Below, piece after piece: positions 32,736 to 46,100 of a stretch of DNA of 64,000 nt. This DNA is from Adiantum capillus-veneris (taxonomy: Eukaryota > Streptophyta > Polypodiopsida > Polypodiales > Pteridaceae). Position 1 is the first letter of the stretch; each line of letters opens with the position of its first letter. The translations under genes and the position numbers were made by a program. The notes under the pieces are model-generated. The model searched no databases. It was not told where the DNA came from and worked only from the letters and a program-made list of their open reading frames with translations. Location: positions 65,857,895 through 65,921,894 of the forward strand of contig CM043963.1 in assembly GCA_014529385.2 (NCBI GenBank). Reading direction: 5' to 3'.

Positions 32736-33128
32736 TTTCCGGAGCTACAGCTTTCTGAATGGCACTAATTTTGTCCCCATCAATCGACATTCCTTCTTGA
32801 AAGATGACATGTCCCAACAATTTTCCCTTCTGTACTTCTATTGCACACTTCTGGGGATTAAGTGACATAGGAAACATCCTACATCTTTCAGAACACTTCC
32901 TCAAATATTCCAGATGCTTGACTTTTTCCCCAAAACTGAAAAATCATCCATAAAAATCCTCATGAAATCTGTCAAATGTGGCTCAAAAGTTTTAAAAGCT
33001 GCCTTCAAAAACGATCGTGGTCCATTCTTCAATCCAAAGCTCATCACTATATATGCAAAAGCTCCCCATTTTGTGATAAAAGCTGTTTTTTCAATATCCT
33101 CCTCAGCCATTGGTATTTGATTGTACCC
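32689..33128 (-). pseudogene. RE-D reverse transcriptase, palm and thumb part
   Basis: After the stop at 33129 the frame continues through AFITKWGAFAYIVMSFGLKNGP and the catalytic FMRIFMDDFSVLG (Asp pair at 32943-32948). A frameshift near 32905 leads into SLNPQKCAIEV and KLLGHVIFQEGM (to 32740). A further shift then joins RNase H. Confidence 0.8.
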
Positions 33129-34950
33129 TCAAAATCCGTCAAGAAAAGTGTACATCTCATGTCCCGCTACATCATCCAGAACTAAATCAATAAAAGGTAA
33201 TGGAAATGGATCTGCAACTGTTGCTGCATTCAATTTTCTGTAATCCACACAAACCCTTAACTTCCCCGACTTCTTGGGTACCACTACAATGGGTGAAAAC
33301 CATTCCGCTTGATCCACTCGCACTATAAACCCTGCATTCAGCAATTTATCCAATTCCTCTTTCACCTGCTTGGCATAATTTGGATTCATCCTGTATCTTT
33401 GCTGAATCACTGGAACAACATCCAATTTCAAATTTATATGATGCTTATACACTTGAGGATCCATGCCTTTCAAATCAGAATAATCCCATGCAAAGACATC
33501 AATATACTCCAACAATAATTCCTTCAAGTCCTCCTTGAAGCCTTCTTCCAAATGAACACTAACTCTTACCATCCTTGGATGATCCTCTGTCCCCAAATTC
33601 AGATCCTGTAAATAATCCTCCTTAACTCGAGAAACTTTCTTTATCATCTTATCATATAGAGCTTCCGCTCTTTGAATTGCCTCCTTTGGCTCCAATTCTG
33701 AATCCTCTATCACAGTTTCCTCTCGGATTTTCATCTCTTCTAAATTTTCCTGTTCCACACCATCTGTATTCCCCTGCAACTGATCAATTCCCAAACTGTT
33801 CTCTTTTTCTACATATTTGTCAATGATCCGCTCCACATCCACCTCAAATACGGGAACAAATGTTGGATTTGCTGCTAGGAAATATGCTTCTTCATCATCC
33901 TCCAATCCTTCAGACATGTTAATTGCTTGTGCCAACATTGGCTTCGTCTCTTCTGACAATTTCTTCTTTGGCCCCATTGATAATGTAACTTCTCTCCTTC
34001 CTTTCTTAACCGTCACTTCATTCTTTCCCCAATCCTGTTTCAGCTTAACCGTGCGAAACCATGGCCTCCCCAACAACATAGAATATGTATTTTTTGAATC
34101 CTTCATCTTGATGACTACAAAGTTTACCATAAACTGCAATCCATGAATGATAATTCCTTGCCTCCTTAACATCCCCACTGGTTGAACTCTACTCTCATCA
34201 GCCATACGCACTTGAAATGGAGCTGGTTCCAACCTGACATCTTGCATCCTTAGAAATTCCGATTCCGAAAGTATGTTGACCCCTGATCCACCATCCAATA
34301 GAACATCGGAAAATTTACGGTTATTAAATTCCAATGACAGTGTTGGTACTAAAGAATCCACATCCTCTGGGCTAATCTGACAACTTTGAACTGTCTGCTG
34401 CACCTCCTTCATACTCGGAACCGTCTTTGTCCTCCTCATCACTGTATATAGTCTATCTCTGAAAATTGGAACTAATGACAATAACTGATCCAAGGTAAAA
34501 TGTATAGAGGAATTAGTTAACTCTTCAAACAAAGCATCCATCCTTTCTCTTTCCTTCTCCTCCTTTTTTACTCCTTTCTCCTTCGATTTAAGCTTGCTCT
34601 GTTGTTGATCCTTTTCCATCAAATCTTCAACTACTTCATCCCGAATCTCCTTCTGCTCCTCCCAATCTAGTGGAGGTTTCAACCTTGCGTTGGACCTTGT
34701 TGTCACTAATACATCTACTTCCTCTTGCAAACAATTAGAACAATCACATTCCGGCTGACAATCCATAGCGACTTCATTCACCCCTTGATCTTGAAACGAT
34801 TCTACTACTATCAGACTGCTGTCAGGCTCTTTGTTTGCTTCAGCTGACTGTGCTGGTTGTGCTGGCAACTGCGGCACTGGCCCTCTTGGCTGTTGATGAT
34901 TCCCCCCTTGATAATTCCAAACCGGCTGATCCATCCTTGTGGTTGTGGCT
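33129..34950 (-). pseudogene. RE-D protease and reverse transcriptase N-part
   Basis: A frame of about 600 residues. The retropepsin domain shows VLLDGGSGVNIL (catalytic Asp codon at 34295-34293) and MLLGRPWFRTV. A long acidic linker follows. RT begins with QQRYRMNPNYAKQVKEELDKLL, WFSPIVVVPKKSGKLRVCVDYRKLN and MYTFLDGF. It ends at a TGA (33131-33129) where the glycine-tyrosine motif that follows DGF is expected. The DGGSG active site is the form I associate with Tat/Athila elements. The N-terminal Pro/Gln-rich part continues the knuckle-region linker in another frame. Confidence 0.8.
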
Positions 34951-35302
34951 GCCAATTCTGCCACCGCTGCTGCTGATCCCAATTTCCCTCCCATGGGGGT
35001 CTTGAATTCTGCCATCCTCCAAATGTCGGTCCTCCTCTCGAATTGAAATTTCCTCTAAATGGTGGTCCCCCTTGATTAAATTGTGGTCTCCACCCTGAAT
35101 ACGATTGTTGCCTTTGCCATCCTTGATTATTGAACATCCTCTGCCTTCCTCCTATCTATGGAAACACCCCATGAGTTTGAGGTCCTTGTTGCTGCAACTT
35201 CTGCTGAATCCTTTCTGGTACAACACCTCTGAAATTCGGATTAAACCAACATTCCTTTGTCCAATGCCCATCCTTAACACAAATTTCACAATGAGGGGTT
35301 TT
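34951..35302 (-). pseudogene. RE-D gag C-terminus with zinc knuckle and Gln/Gly-rich linker
   Basis: Just after a TAA at 35303 the minus strand encodes CEICVKDGHWTKEC (about 35235-35290), a canonical C-x2-C-x4-H-x4-C knuckle. A Trp/Gln/Gly/Arg-rich linker follows (NNQGWQRQQSYSGWRPQ) and then changes frame into the protease frame near 34920-34950. Confidence 0.75.
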
Positions 35303-35620
35303 TTATTCCACAACTTTCTGCACTCCCAACTTCTTCAATTTCTTTGCTACCAATTTTTCCACTCTATCCTCTTTCTCTTTAGACTTTTTCTTCGACTTCT
35401 TCTTGCTTTCCTTCTTCTTATCCTCATCTTCTTCTGAATCCGAATCCTCACTGGAATCCTCTTCACTATCAGAATCCGTTTCCGTATCTAAATCAGTATC
35501 AGTTTCCGAATCCGAATCGCTGTCCGAATCCGAATTATCTGACCTCTTTCTTTTTCTTCGACCTACTTTTCTTCTTTTCTTTAGATGACCTCTTGGCTGC
35601 TTTCCCATGAGAGACCCCAA
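35303..35620 (-). pseudogene. RE-D gag low-complexity acidic/basic region
   Basis: This frame encodes a run of Ser-Asp/Glu dipeptides (about 35400-35530) flanked by Lys-rich stretches. It links the capsid domain to the zinc knuckle. A frameshift near 35540-35600 separates it from the capsid frame. Confidence 0.65.
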
Positions 35621-36239
35621 ACCTTTTCTCTTCTCTTTGAGCTATTTCCACTAATGCTTGTACTCCACCTACAACATCAACTCTAGCAACAACATTCTTC
35701 AATTCCTTCCTTAATCCATTCAAAAAATATCCAGCAAGCATTTCATCAGTTGGCCTTTCTTGAGCAAACAACCTTCGCAAATATTGGTTAAACTTTTGTG
35801 CGTAATCCTCAACAAACATTTTCCTTTGTTTCACTTCCCTAAGCTTGGTCAACACATCATGTGGAGTCTTTTCCTTTCTAAACCTGTTCAAAAATGCTAC
35901 TTTCAAACCATCATAATCGGCAAAATGACCTGCTGGAAAATTACTAAACCACTTCATAGCCTTCCCATCCAAAGTAGCCTCAAACTGACGCATCTTAGCC
36001 TGGGCATCGTACATTCCAGCAAATCCTCTGGCCTTCCATCTTGTCTCGTATTTAGATATGTAGCAATCGGGGTCTTCTTTCGAATTTCCCAAAAATGTCC
36101 ACAATTTGACGCACATATCTTGCCTAGCCACCGCCATATTTGTAGGTCCACCTGTTTGTACATGATTTCCTGCACTGGTACTTCCCAACGGATCAAAAAT
36201 CAATCTCCTTCTCGCCACTAATGCATGTTGAATAACTCC
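35535..36239 (-). pseudogene. RE-D gag capsid domain
   Basis: A Retrotrans_gag-type domain: KLWTFLGNSKEDPDCYISKYE, FEATLDGKAMKWFSNFP, LKVAFLNRFRKEKTPHDVLTKL and MLAGYFLNGLRKELKN, then a Lys-rich tail. The frame is open up to 36239, where the solo LTR begins. It continues in phase on the other side at 37829, so the insertion cut an open gag frame. Confidence 0.8.
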
Positions 36240-37828
36240 TGTAACATTTAATGGCCTAATAACTTGTGTGTAGCGGAAATGAGCATGAACATAGTGGGCA
36301 TTTCATTAGAATAGATTCCTAATGAGAATTACAAGAGTGCTTTAGGTAAGAGAGCAACAAAAATCATAACACCTAGTTAGATAGCATCGACAATACTTTC
36401 AAAAGAGAGAGAAATTAAGCTAATGACAACAGTTGAGGACCGGATTGCCGGTCCCCCCTCCAAAAGGCTTTGTATTATGGTTTATCCCATCAAGAGAGAC
36501 ATTGTACAATACAATTCTTTGTGTTCCTTCAAGACTAGCTAGTGTAATGAAGATGAAAGCTTCATGCACTAAGCAAAACACTTAGCAAACACAACTTGAA
36601 TTATCCCCGTTCTCAGACCCAAGACCTCACACACCTTCAAAGATGGTGAGAGCTAGCAGGGTATGAGAGTAGATTGAGAGGAAGAAGGAGTATATTATGA
36701 GAAAGATGTACATCTCCTCACATAATCACTCATATTAGCATAGCTTAGCTTAGTAATTAGCTTGGTAGAGGAGATGAGTATGCATTGAAGCTTGGCTCTT
36801 GGTTGGATTTGCATCCACATGCCAAGAGTGTGTTGATATAGGCTTCTATCTCACAAGCTTGGAGTAGGTGATGAGCTCTCCATTAAATCTTGGGAAGAGA
36901 TAGTCTTCTCTTTCTTCACACATGAGATTGTGTGAGTGTGTGTGTGTGTGTGATAATGCCTTGCAAAAATCAGCCCCCTCTCTCTCTCGGGCGAGCCCTC
37001 TTGCTATTTGCTCTTGTTGAGCCCTCATTGGCTCTCCCCAAGTCAAGCCAATGACTATTAAGCAGCATTAGTGATAGGCTTCTGACATGTGTCCCCCTTT
37101 CCCCTTTTGTGAGAGCTTTAGGTAATTAAATAATTAAACTAAACTCTCATTGGACCCCTTTGCCTCCTGGCCAATAGGAATCAGGCAAGCCATTGGGCTC
37201 CTAAATGCTCATTGGACCCCTTGTGAGACTGCCCAATAGTCTTCTAGGAGACTTAATTCTCATTGGTTTCTTTTATTAAATGTTTTTTAAATTAATTAAA
37301 CTAGATTTACTCTAGCTTAATTCTCATTGGTCCACTTCAAGGGTCATCCAATAGAAACTGGGCACACCTTGTGGGCATCTGGCCTAGGGAGCTGACATGT
37401 GTCCCTCATTCCCTTTGTGTAAAGGGAGCCTGTGTGTGTGTGTGTGTGGCTTTCTCTCTCATCCCCTAGAAGAAGGGCTCGCCCCCTCCCATGTAGGGAT
37501 ATGTGTTGACTTTGGAGAGCACACAAAGCATCCAATTCCCCCTAAGCTTTAACCCTTTGGACACAACCTTTGAATTTTGGAACCTTAGCATTTTGGAAGT
37601 CTTAATGGGCTGAACCTTAGGGTCTTTTTAGCCCATTGTTGCACATGGCTCTTTTGCAGATGGCCCCCCCTTTGGATCCCTATTTTACCTCCTTTGGATC
37701 CCTATTGTGGCCGGCCTGCTAGCTTAACCAATATTCTAGCCTTTTCTCTCCTGGCACTTCCCCACATTAAATGATCAGTTTAATATGAGAAAATCATTTA
37801 GGGGAATTAGATATTGATTATTATGACA
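36240..37828 (-). repeat. solo LTR of the RE-B family inside RE-D gag
   Basis: 1589 bp matching the RE-B LTR in reverse complement, beginning (minus strand) TGTCATAATAATC and ending AATGTTACA. It is flanked by ACTCC (36235-36239) and ACTGC (37829-37833), which differ by one base. No internal sequence accompanies it, so it is most simply a solo LTR left by recombination between the two LTRs of a former full element. Confidence 0.9.
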
Positions 37829-38118
37829 ACTGCAACCACAAACAACCACGGAAATATATCCTGTTCTTCATTCGATACTTCCTCTTCCCATCTATCACTT
37901 AGATAATCCTTTGTGCCATCCAAATCCTCCACAGTATCATCTGAATCTTCCCCTATAGAAACTCGGTGCATCTCAGGATAATGCAAAATTCCCTGCAGTT
38001 CCGAACGCTGACCATCTCGCCCATACAACAGCCGAAACCGCCTAGCCACTGACCTTGTCCAATACGAGAATATATCCTCTTCCGCTTCCTCCAGAGTGCA
38101 ACCAACTACCCATACCAA
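37829..38118 (-). pseudogene. RE-D gag N-terminus
   Basis: About 90 residues of acidic sequence (VGCTLEEAEEDIFSYW ... EEEVSNEEQDIFPW) run into the solo LTR. Counting one TSD copy, the codons continue in phase into the capsid frame at 36239. No ATG is visible at the start of this frame (an upstream TAG lies at 38127-38125), so the true start is lost or a non-ATG or spliced start was used. Confidence 0.6.
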
Positions 38119-38223
38119 CTCACACTATTCTGAACATCCTCCCTCCATTGCTACAACACTCACTCCTACAAGAGAAACTTGAATCCATCCATCCTACATC
38201 ACACTTACACCGTGATTGCCAAG
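38119..38223 (-). promoter_or_regulatory. RE-D leader and primer binding site
   Basis: On the minus strand TGGCAATCACGGTG begins two bases after the 5' LTR end. It starts with TGG, fitting a tRNA CCA terminus. I cannot name the tRNA. The leader is only about 100 bases. Confidence 0.5.
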
Positions 38224-38493
38224 TGTTTAAGGCATAGACATTCAGAATAGACAAAGCATAGAAATTAGAATGGAACTGGAACTGGAACAGAACACAGAAA
38301 TTGACAACACACTAAATCCGCCATAACTTCCGCCTTCACATTCCCAAGAAGATACTCATCGACAATTACATATTTCGATAAGACTAATGGGCAACGCCCT
38401 TTCCCAAGAACACCCCTTGGAATCCCAAAAGTACAAAAGTTCACATTCCAACTTCCACTAAGTAAAAACATCCCAAAATTCCTAAGCTTAACA
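38224..38493 (-). repeat. RE-D 5' LTR (270 bp)
   Basis: Right-hand partner of 28085-28357, with the same termini and a 3-bp deletion relative to it. It is followed by GTGGG. Confidence 0.9.
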
Positions 38494-41400
38494 GTGGGAG
38501 AGAACCAATTTTTGACGTGTTCAAAATCCTGCACAGGTGTCTTCAACGGGGTCGCGGCTCCAAGGAATGAAACTCTCGTCCTTGCGACGTCTCATAAAGA
38601 GCAACAGAGTGCATGGCACTGTTTCTTCTTCCTCGTGCTACTCTGCAGTAGGCCACCGCCATAGTTTATTTCTTCTTTTTACACTTCGGGCCGCCCATGG
38701 TCACACAGTGGCCAATTTTTAGGGTTCTAAGGGTGCATGTCCACCCCAAGCACACACCCAGCAGTCGTAGCATTAGCAACCCCTGGCATGTGCACAACTA
38801 TGGATGCAGATAGGCCATAAGGCATCCAAGGTGCAGGGTTTTTCCATGGTGGGCTAGAACACAAGTGCCTTGCATCGCATGTTCCCTTTGGTTTTTGGCG
38901 TGGTGATCTTCGAGCATATCAGGGGCCGCCATGAGCACCGTCCTCATTGTCGGTCTGTTGTGAAATTGTACACATCTTTACCACTCAATCAAAGAAAACG
39001 AGACTCTCGAATTTCAAAGAATGATGTTGGGACCAAGGCGGATTGCGAATGCTAGCATTCCCAATTGGGAAGCCAATTGCAAATGCTAGCATGGAGCAAT
39101 CCCGACAAAGAGATTACGACAAGGATGATGCTACTGATTGATTCAAGACGCGTTGATTAAGGTAAATTAAGAGTGTTGTTATCAAAATTTCGTGTGAGCA
39201 AGGCTTATCACAGGTATACAACACCAAGCAAGGCAGCAATCGGCAAGGATACAACCTACGATAGATCAAGGCATGTGCTTAATAAGGCATGCATAGTTTT
39301 TTTTTCAGTTTGTTTGGCAAAATACTCCAAACCATGCTGCATATTTCTATCAAGCAACAAAGGTAAGTGCACTTTAAGCACTCCAAGCACAAGCACGGCT
39401 TGTGAAAATTCTCATAAGCACTCAAATTTTGTTGCATACATTGATGGCAAGGGCCAATTTTTTAGTACCTCAAGGAGACAGGCATGGACTTGTTGAAGGC
39501 AGCAAGTTGCTCGGCATGGCCGACTCCTTGTCACTGTTTCTACACGCTCACAGAGGATGTTTACCACACAATACTGGTTAATTTCAATTGAAATTGATCG
39601 ACACGGTCGATACATTTTGTCATAATATGTGCAACCACATCCGTTGGCTCTCAACACAAACATATTTATATGAAGCAAGGCTTCAATTTACGACTCTTGC
39701 ATTGAGATTTTTCCCGTTTGGGGTATGCTATAGGCACACGTCTTTGGGAAATTTCTCCATATGCCTACAGGATATTGCAGGCCAAGTTTCTCTCGCGCAA
39801 CAGAGATGGTTATGATCTACATTTGAGCAAACTTTTCCTTTGACATCTCCAGCCAACTGATTCCAGCAAGATGACCAAGTTAGATCATGTTCAGTATTGT
39901 TTATTTCTCCTTGTTTATACATTTACATTGGAAACTACTGACTTTGTGCAAAGCACAGTGCTTTGACAATTTCACATGAAGAAAGGCTTCTCCCTTGTGA
40001 CAAGGTACTCCCCAATGACTTGGCATTAAGGACAGTGGCACACAAGTTTGGGGACCTGGCAAAATAGGGAATATCACTCACAAAATCCCTACCAGTACAT
40101 CTGTGCAAGGCACTTATGGTTTTGCCTCTCACGTTTGAGGCCATCATTTTTGCAAAGGGCTTAAAATTTTGCATGCATGGCATGCTAGCTAGGTAGATTC
40201 AATTCTACCACCTCATGCAATATGCTTCCGCTATAACCCAAGACACTTTGTCACGGACAAGATAAGTTCTGGATTGTTTAACATGATTTTTTGGTTACTG
40301 TCAATGCACAACAACACTAAAAGGAACCTAAATCTAATACCTAATTCATCGGCAAAGTGCCATACTTTAGTCATTTTTGTACTGTCACGATCCCCTACAT
40401 TGTAGGTGGGGCAAGATGTGACTTGTGTTTTTTGTTACCTCTCTCGATGAGAGTGTTTTACAGTCAAATTGTTGCATGCTTATAGGATAACATGCACGCT
40501 ATGCATAAGATGCACACGAGCATGGGTGCAGTATATACAAGGTAGTAACTTAAGGAAAGTTCCTCAGCGCAGCATTCTCTCTCTCTCTCTTTCTTATTCT
40601 CTCAAAGAATAGTGAAAACTTTCTAAGAAGCTTTTGAACATGTTTGTTTGAGAGTCAGCCTGAGCCAAGGTGCTCTAACTCTCAGCTAGAAATAGGGCAA
40701 GATGCCATCTAAATTAGTCTTCATCGGTTTGTTGATTGAACAGTAATTGCCGTAAGGGCTATAAACCACACACACTGGCTAACAGTCATTATCATCTCTT
40801 GGGTAAGACCCAACTATTGGCATTCCTCGGGTGATTGTTCGTAAGATCAAACAAATCTTCCTAGTGGAGTACACATCGAACACATCGACGTTAATGGACA
40901 AGCAAGAGTCTTTTCATTACGGATGTTTAGGGTGTCATTTTTGCACTACATGTTTTTAGTACGACGTTCAAGTTGAGTTTTTGATCATCTTAAACTCACA
41001 TCAGCTGATCTATACCACGGAGTCTAGAGGCAGCAAATAGTTGAGACAGCATGGTTGTTCATACAAGCTAGGCATCTCACTTGTGTGGATCTCTTGCTCT
41101 CTATAGCACTATGAGGGTCTATGGCATCACAGTTTTGAGGTACGACCCAACAGATGTTTATTAAATCACCCATAGGCATTGAGGATCACAGTTTGATCTA
41201 TCCCACTTGTACTTTCATGGAAAGAAGTCCGCATTCTAGGGGGTAGTGGAAAAATTTAACTTGATTCCAATCATTTTTATACACGGTTGACTATGTTGGT
41301 TGCTGTTACTTGCTAGTTGAGCAGTTTTTACAAAGGGTCTTACCAAGGGGTTTGACTACATAGATTCTAACCAACGGGTTTGAATTGCAAAGGCAACACC

Positions 41401-42999
41401 CAGGGTTTCTAGTGCAATGTTGCTTGGTTTTTTCTGAGGTGGGCGACATGCTCCTCTGCATTTGAATACAGGTAAGTGACCATTAAGTTCAAATCTCCAC
41501 ATACGCATCTATTGATTTGGTGTTATTCCATTTGAATACGGGTAAGTGACCATTAAATTCAAATCTCCACGTACGCATCTATTGATTTGGTGTTATTCCA
41601 TTTCTTAGTATGCTTTGCTTGGTTTCTCCAAGTCGTATAAATCTGCTTGAATATTTTTGAGCCGTGCCAAGGGCATGTCGGAACAAAGTATTTTGGGCCG
41701 TAGTGTCCAATATACATTATGTTGTTATGAACCCACTTGTCGGGTTCGATTTGGCACATGTTGTCACATGGGATACAACATGGTCTAGGAACTCAAGGAG
41801 TTCAATTTAGCCAATGTGGAGCAATGATAATGAGGGTCCCTCTCACTCTTGTCGTAGAGTGTTTTGCAGTTACCTCCACACAAGTACATCTTGTACTTGA
41901 TAGATGTCGCTTTTTTGGCCATCCTTATTTGATACATATTCCAGATGTGGAGAATACGAGTCTCTAGGACTGACACTAGCGCCTAATTCCTAATGATGTG
42001 TTGCAACGGCGTCTCTACGTGCTGGTCGCATCCATTTATTAGACCATTGGAGCACACCATATCAGGAACAATTTCAGTGGCTAGAAATTATCGGGTACTA
42101 AGTACAAACTTTTTTTGATTACAAGTGCTGTGAAAACACCTTAATGGAGGGTCGTTTCTACATATATCCAAGTATGATACATTCATGAGAATGTCTCATG
42201 GTTGGTACCTAGGTGTGACTGGGTTTTCACCTTCTGTTATGGTTCAACTTTTGTTGCCAGATTTTCTCGTATGTACCATGGAAAATCTCGTCATGGAATT
42301 GTGGTTTGGATAAGTTTCTGTTATGCAAACTAGGTGTTATGAGCCCTAGTGTTTAACACTGTTTTATTTGGAGCGGCATGCAAATTCATGGACTTTATTC
42401 TTTCTGCCCCTTTTTGCACTGCAAGTGTAAGCTCTACTGTAGATTTATTATGAGTTTACACCCTACCATACAAGGCATTGGCTGAGGATGGGTGTGTGTG
42501 GTTGAATGGTCTAAACTCTATGAGCTTACTTTAGCCCAACCCACTTTCAACCTAGTTGGTTGTCTTCGCTCCATATCAAATATATGGCTAGATACTCAAT
42601 GGTTGAGTCCTAGTTTATCATCAGTCGTAGAAGACTGTATGTAAGTGGTTGGGGGAAAGCACCTCACTCTTACTACTGCTATTCATTCCGTGTTGGATGG
42701 GCAATTTACAAGTTTTTTTTTGCTAAAGGATCTGCTAAGAGCATACATTAGCACAACGCATTCTGAATGGGCAATTCTCTCCCTATTCTATAATTTTCTT
42801 AGGTTAGGTTTTCAACTTTGAACACCTGTTGTGGTAAGGTTGGATATCGATTCCATAGTTTCATAAGGCAAGGACTTAGTAGGTGTGCTGACAAAGTATG
42901 TTGGCATGTAACCTTTATTAGGGGTGAACATGTAGTTCTGTGTGTTCCAAAAATGTTCAGAAGTTTGACATGAGGACACCCCTCTTTTATTCCTTAGTA
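38494..42999 (+). other. RE-C interior 1, non-coding
   Basis: Continuation of RE-C after RE-D. Its blocks reappear in order in interior 2. For example, 39480-39560 matches 44400-44490, 40440-40560 matches 45400-45510, and 41750-41960 matches 46680-46880. They reappear in reverse complement in RE-A. Aligned frames have stops at different places, so no protein is conserved. It ends at CCTTAGTA, directly against LTR 2, and lacks the last ~400 bp of the family body including the polypurine tract. Confidence 0.7.
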
Positions 43000-43136
43000 T
43001 GTCAGGCCAAGGGCCACCCTGGAGGTCAAGGACCTGGCCAAGGGCCGGCTGCCCAGTGGAGAAGGGATCCTAGGGCCATGAGGCTATAAAAGGGATGTTG
43101 GGCGGAGGATTTGGACTACGGTAGTTCCCAGGGTTT
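43000..43136 (+). repeat. RE-C LTR 2 (internal copy)
   Basis: It begins TGTCAGGCCAAGGGCC, has a TATA box (CTATAAAAG at 43084-43092) and continues to CCCAGGGTTT. The end of the LTR and the primer site are deleted relative to LTR 1, so the sequence passes straight into GCTATGGAGG. Confidence 0.8.
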
Positions 43137-46100
43137 TGCTATGGAGGAAGGGGGAGCTATGGCGGAAGGGGGGAGGTATTGCATGGCATTGCATGGGTAC
43201 TCTCTCTCTGTTGCTCTCTCTCTCTCTCTCGCTCTCAGGTCGTGGACAGGCCGACAAGGCAAAGGCATGGCCGTGGGAAGAACCGCTCGACAGACGGGGA
43301 AGGAAGAGTCGACAAAAGGCCGTGGGTAAGGCCGCTTGTGGCGGGGAGGGAGCAACACTCCACCTCCACCAAACCGCTTGTCGCAGGTGGATTGAATGGG
43401 AGCGCATGGCAAAGAGCGGCATATTTCAACATACGGCCGAGCCCCAATTCGCAGCAGAAGTCCTTTTGTGCCCAATTTTTTCTCTTGCGCAGAGTCGCCA
43501 TGGCGATTGCAGATTTCATCATTTTTCTCTCTCTTTTTTATTTGGGTGTCCCCAAGAAGGCTACCAAAGTTGGGCACCTTTACCCTAAGGGACTTAGCCC
43601 ACGACAGAGACACCTTGTTTGGTAGCTTGAAGGTACGCATCAATGCATATTTAGGTAATCTCGAACCAATTACAACATGCGCAGGATTTCAAGCCATGGC
43701 CAGGATGCATGTGTGGATTTTCCAAGGTATGTTTGTCGTGTCATGCATGCTTATTTTCTGAGCCTTAACAAAGGGGCCATGGCTGCACGGCATGCCCAGT
43801 ACAATAGAGAGGAAGCAAAGTGCTTCCACATCTCATCAGAAAAAGATTCCTAAGGGTGCTTTTATCCCAAAATCATCGACAATTGCACTTTGACCAAGGA
43901 TTATGCTCGTGGAAACAAGCTTTTGGGAACAAAAGCAATGCCAACAAGGATTGATGAAGACAGTCAAGATGTTTGGCATGCTCAACTAAGAGTAGGAGCC
44001 TTCTAGTACTGTGATGCCTTCACAAATTTTCGACATGATTCCAGGTATTTCTGTCTACATTTTGGCATTACTTTTTGAATTAGTTATGCAATCAATTGTT
44101 GTTTATGGTTGTTGCCATGTAACAAGCATGGCTTGATTGTCTTTTATAAGCATGTCTTGTCTTGACTCCTCAAGTGATACGTGGTAGTTGAGGTATCTCA
44201 ACACCCAAAAAGGGTATGCGCCTAGTATGGTGCTATTGAAATTCCTTGTTGGCATCACCTCAATGCTTAACTTGAGAAATCAACTCAAGCATGGCTTGAG
44301 TCCTTGCCGCACTGATCCACCACATGGATCATCAGCAGTTCAATTTTTGTGCCAATGGACTCTCGAGGATATCGGCACACCAGGTGGCTTGACTTGATGA
44401 AGGGTGCATAGGGCTCAGCATGGCCAACTTCTTGTCACTGCTTCCAGAAGCTAGCAAAGATGCTAGCCACACAGTACTAGCCTTTTTTTGTTGACAAGGT
44501 CAATTTTTGTTTACCATGATATTTGTACGTCGGCAGCAGTATCTGTTGGCTAACAAATCCGTCCTTATGTGAAGCAAGGCTTCCCTTTGTGCATTTTGCA
44601 TTGAGCCTTCCCACTTTTGGGATATGCTATGAGCATAGACACTTGGGAAGGATTTGGCAATATGCTTGCAAGTTGTCTCATTACGTACAAGACGGAGGTA
44701 TATGATACAAGAGGGTATATGTGCATACACAATAACTCTCTTGCAACAATCTCTCGTAAAGCAGATATGGCTATGAGCTGGTTCGGAATGAGTTTTTTCC
44801 TTCCACATCTCAGGACCACTCGTTACCGCAACGACCAGGTTAGCCAATTTTAAGTTCTTATTTTTCCATGTTTACACCTTTGCTTGGAAATTCCTATTTT
44901 TGTGCAAACCAAAGTGCTTTCACAATTTAATACGAAACAAGGCTTCTCACTTGTGCCAAGATACTATCCATTGACTTGGAATCACGGGGCATTTGCACAC
45001 AAGTTTGGAGAAAATGGTAACATAAGGAATATCACCTCACAAAATTCCTACCAGTATAGACTGTGCAAGGCACTTCTGGTTTTGGCTCTCACGTTTGAGG
45101 CCGTTATTCTCGCCAAGGGCTTACCACTCTGCATGCACGGAATGCTAGCCAGGTGCAATGAACTCCACTACTTTTTGGTTTATGCTTCCACTCTAACACC
45201 AAACACTTTGTCAAGGACAAGATAAGTTCTGGGTTGTTTAACATGATTTTTGGGTTGTTGTCCAAACACAACAACGTTGAAAAGACCCTAAAACTTGGAC
45301 TTCATTCAAAAGAAAAGTGCTATCATTAAGTCACACTGGTATCGTCACAACCACATACACGGTAGGTGGGTCTGTGACTTGTTTATGTTTTTTTTTTTGC
45401 CTTTCTCGATGAGAGAGTCATAGCCGACAACTGTTGCATGCTCATAGGATAAGCTACAGGTTAGGCATAAGATGCACACGAGGATGGCAATCAGCTATAC
45501 ATGTCATAGTCATTTAAGGAAACCTCCTCATCCCAACATGTTGTCTTTCTCTCTCTCTTACTTCTCTGGAAGAATAATAAAAATTTCTAAGAAGATTTTG
45601 ATACTTGTTCTGCTTGAGAGTCAGCTTGAGCCAAGCTGCTCTAAATCTCAACTAGCAATTGGCCAAGACGCCATCCAAATTAGTCTTCATCGGTTTGTCG
45701 ATTGAACACTAATTGACATACGGGCTATGGGCCACACAGATTGGCTAAGAGCCATTGTCAGATCTAGGGTAAGACCCAACTCTTGGTATTTCTTGGGTGA
45801 TTGTTCTCCAGCTCGAATAGATCTACCTAGTGGACTCCCCATCGATGTTAATGGCCAAGCAAGAGTCTTGCCATTACATATGTTTTTGGGTATTTTGTAA
45901 GCACTACATGTTTTGGTGCGAATATTGAGTTGAGTTTTGATGAACTTACACTCACGTAGGCTGATCTATAACATGCCGTATAGATGCAGCTAGCATTTCA
46001 AACAGCATGGCTGTTCATAAGAGCTAGGGGTTCCACCCTGCGTGGATCTCCTATTTTCTCTATAGCACTTGGAGTGCATATAGGAGCACAATTTTGGTGG

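Larger units (their letters stand above)
28085..38493 (-). mobile_element. RE-D: minus-strand Ty3/gypsy element with an extra frame after integrase
   Basis: LTRs of 273 bp (28085-28357) and 270 bp (38224-38493) differ by about 14 substitutions and one 3-bp indel. They are flanked by GCGGG (28080-28084) and GTGGG (38494-38498), which differ by one base. The minus-strand order is gag, zinc knuckle, protease (DGGSGVNIL type), RT, RNase H, integrase and then a long additional frame. These features suggest the Tat/Athila side of plant gypsy elements. A solo RE-B LTR (36240-37828) interrupts gag. Several frameshifts and stops make it defective, although integrase is intact. Confidence 0.9.

Noticed and set aside
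43084-43643. Several overlapping open frames of 95-175 residues
   Set aside because: They lie just after an LTR in a GC-richer leader and overlap in many frames on both strands. Other family copies do not keep any of them.
44884-45225. 113-residue open frame in RE-C interior 2
   Set aside because: The homologous stretch in interior 1 (near 39930-40260) has stops and shifts at aligned positions, and no domain is recognisable.
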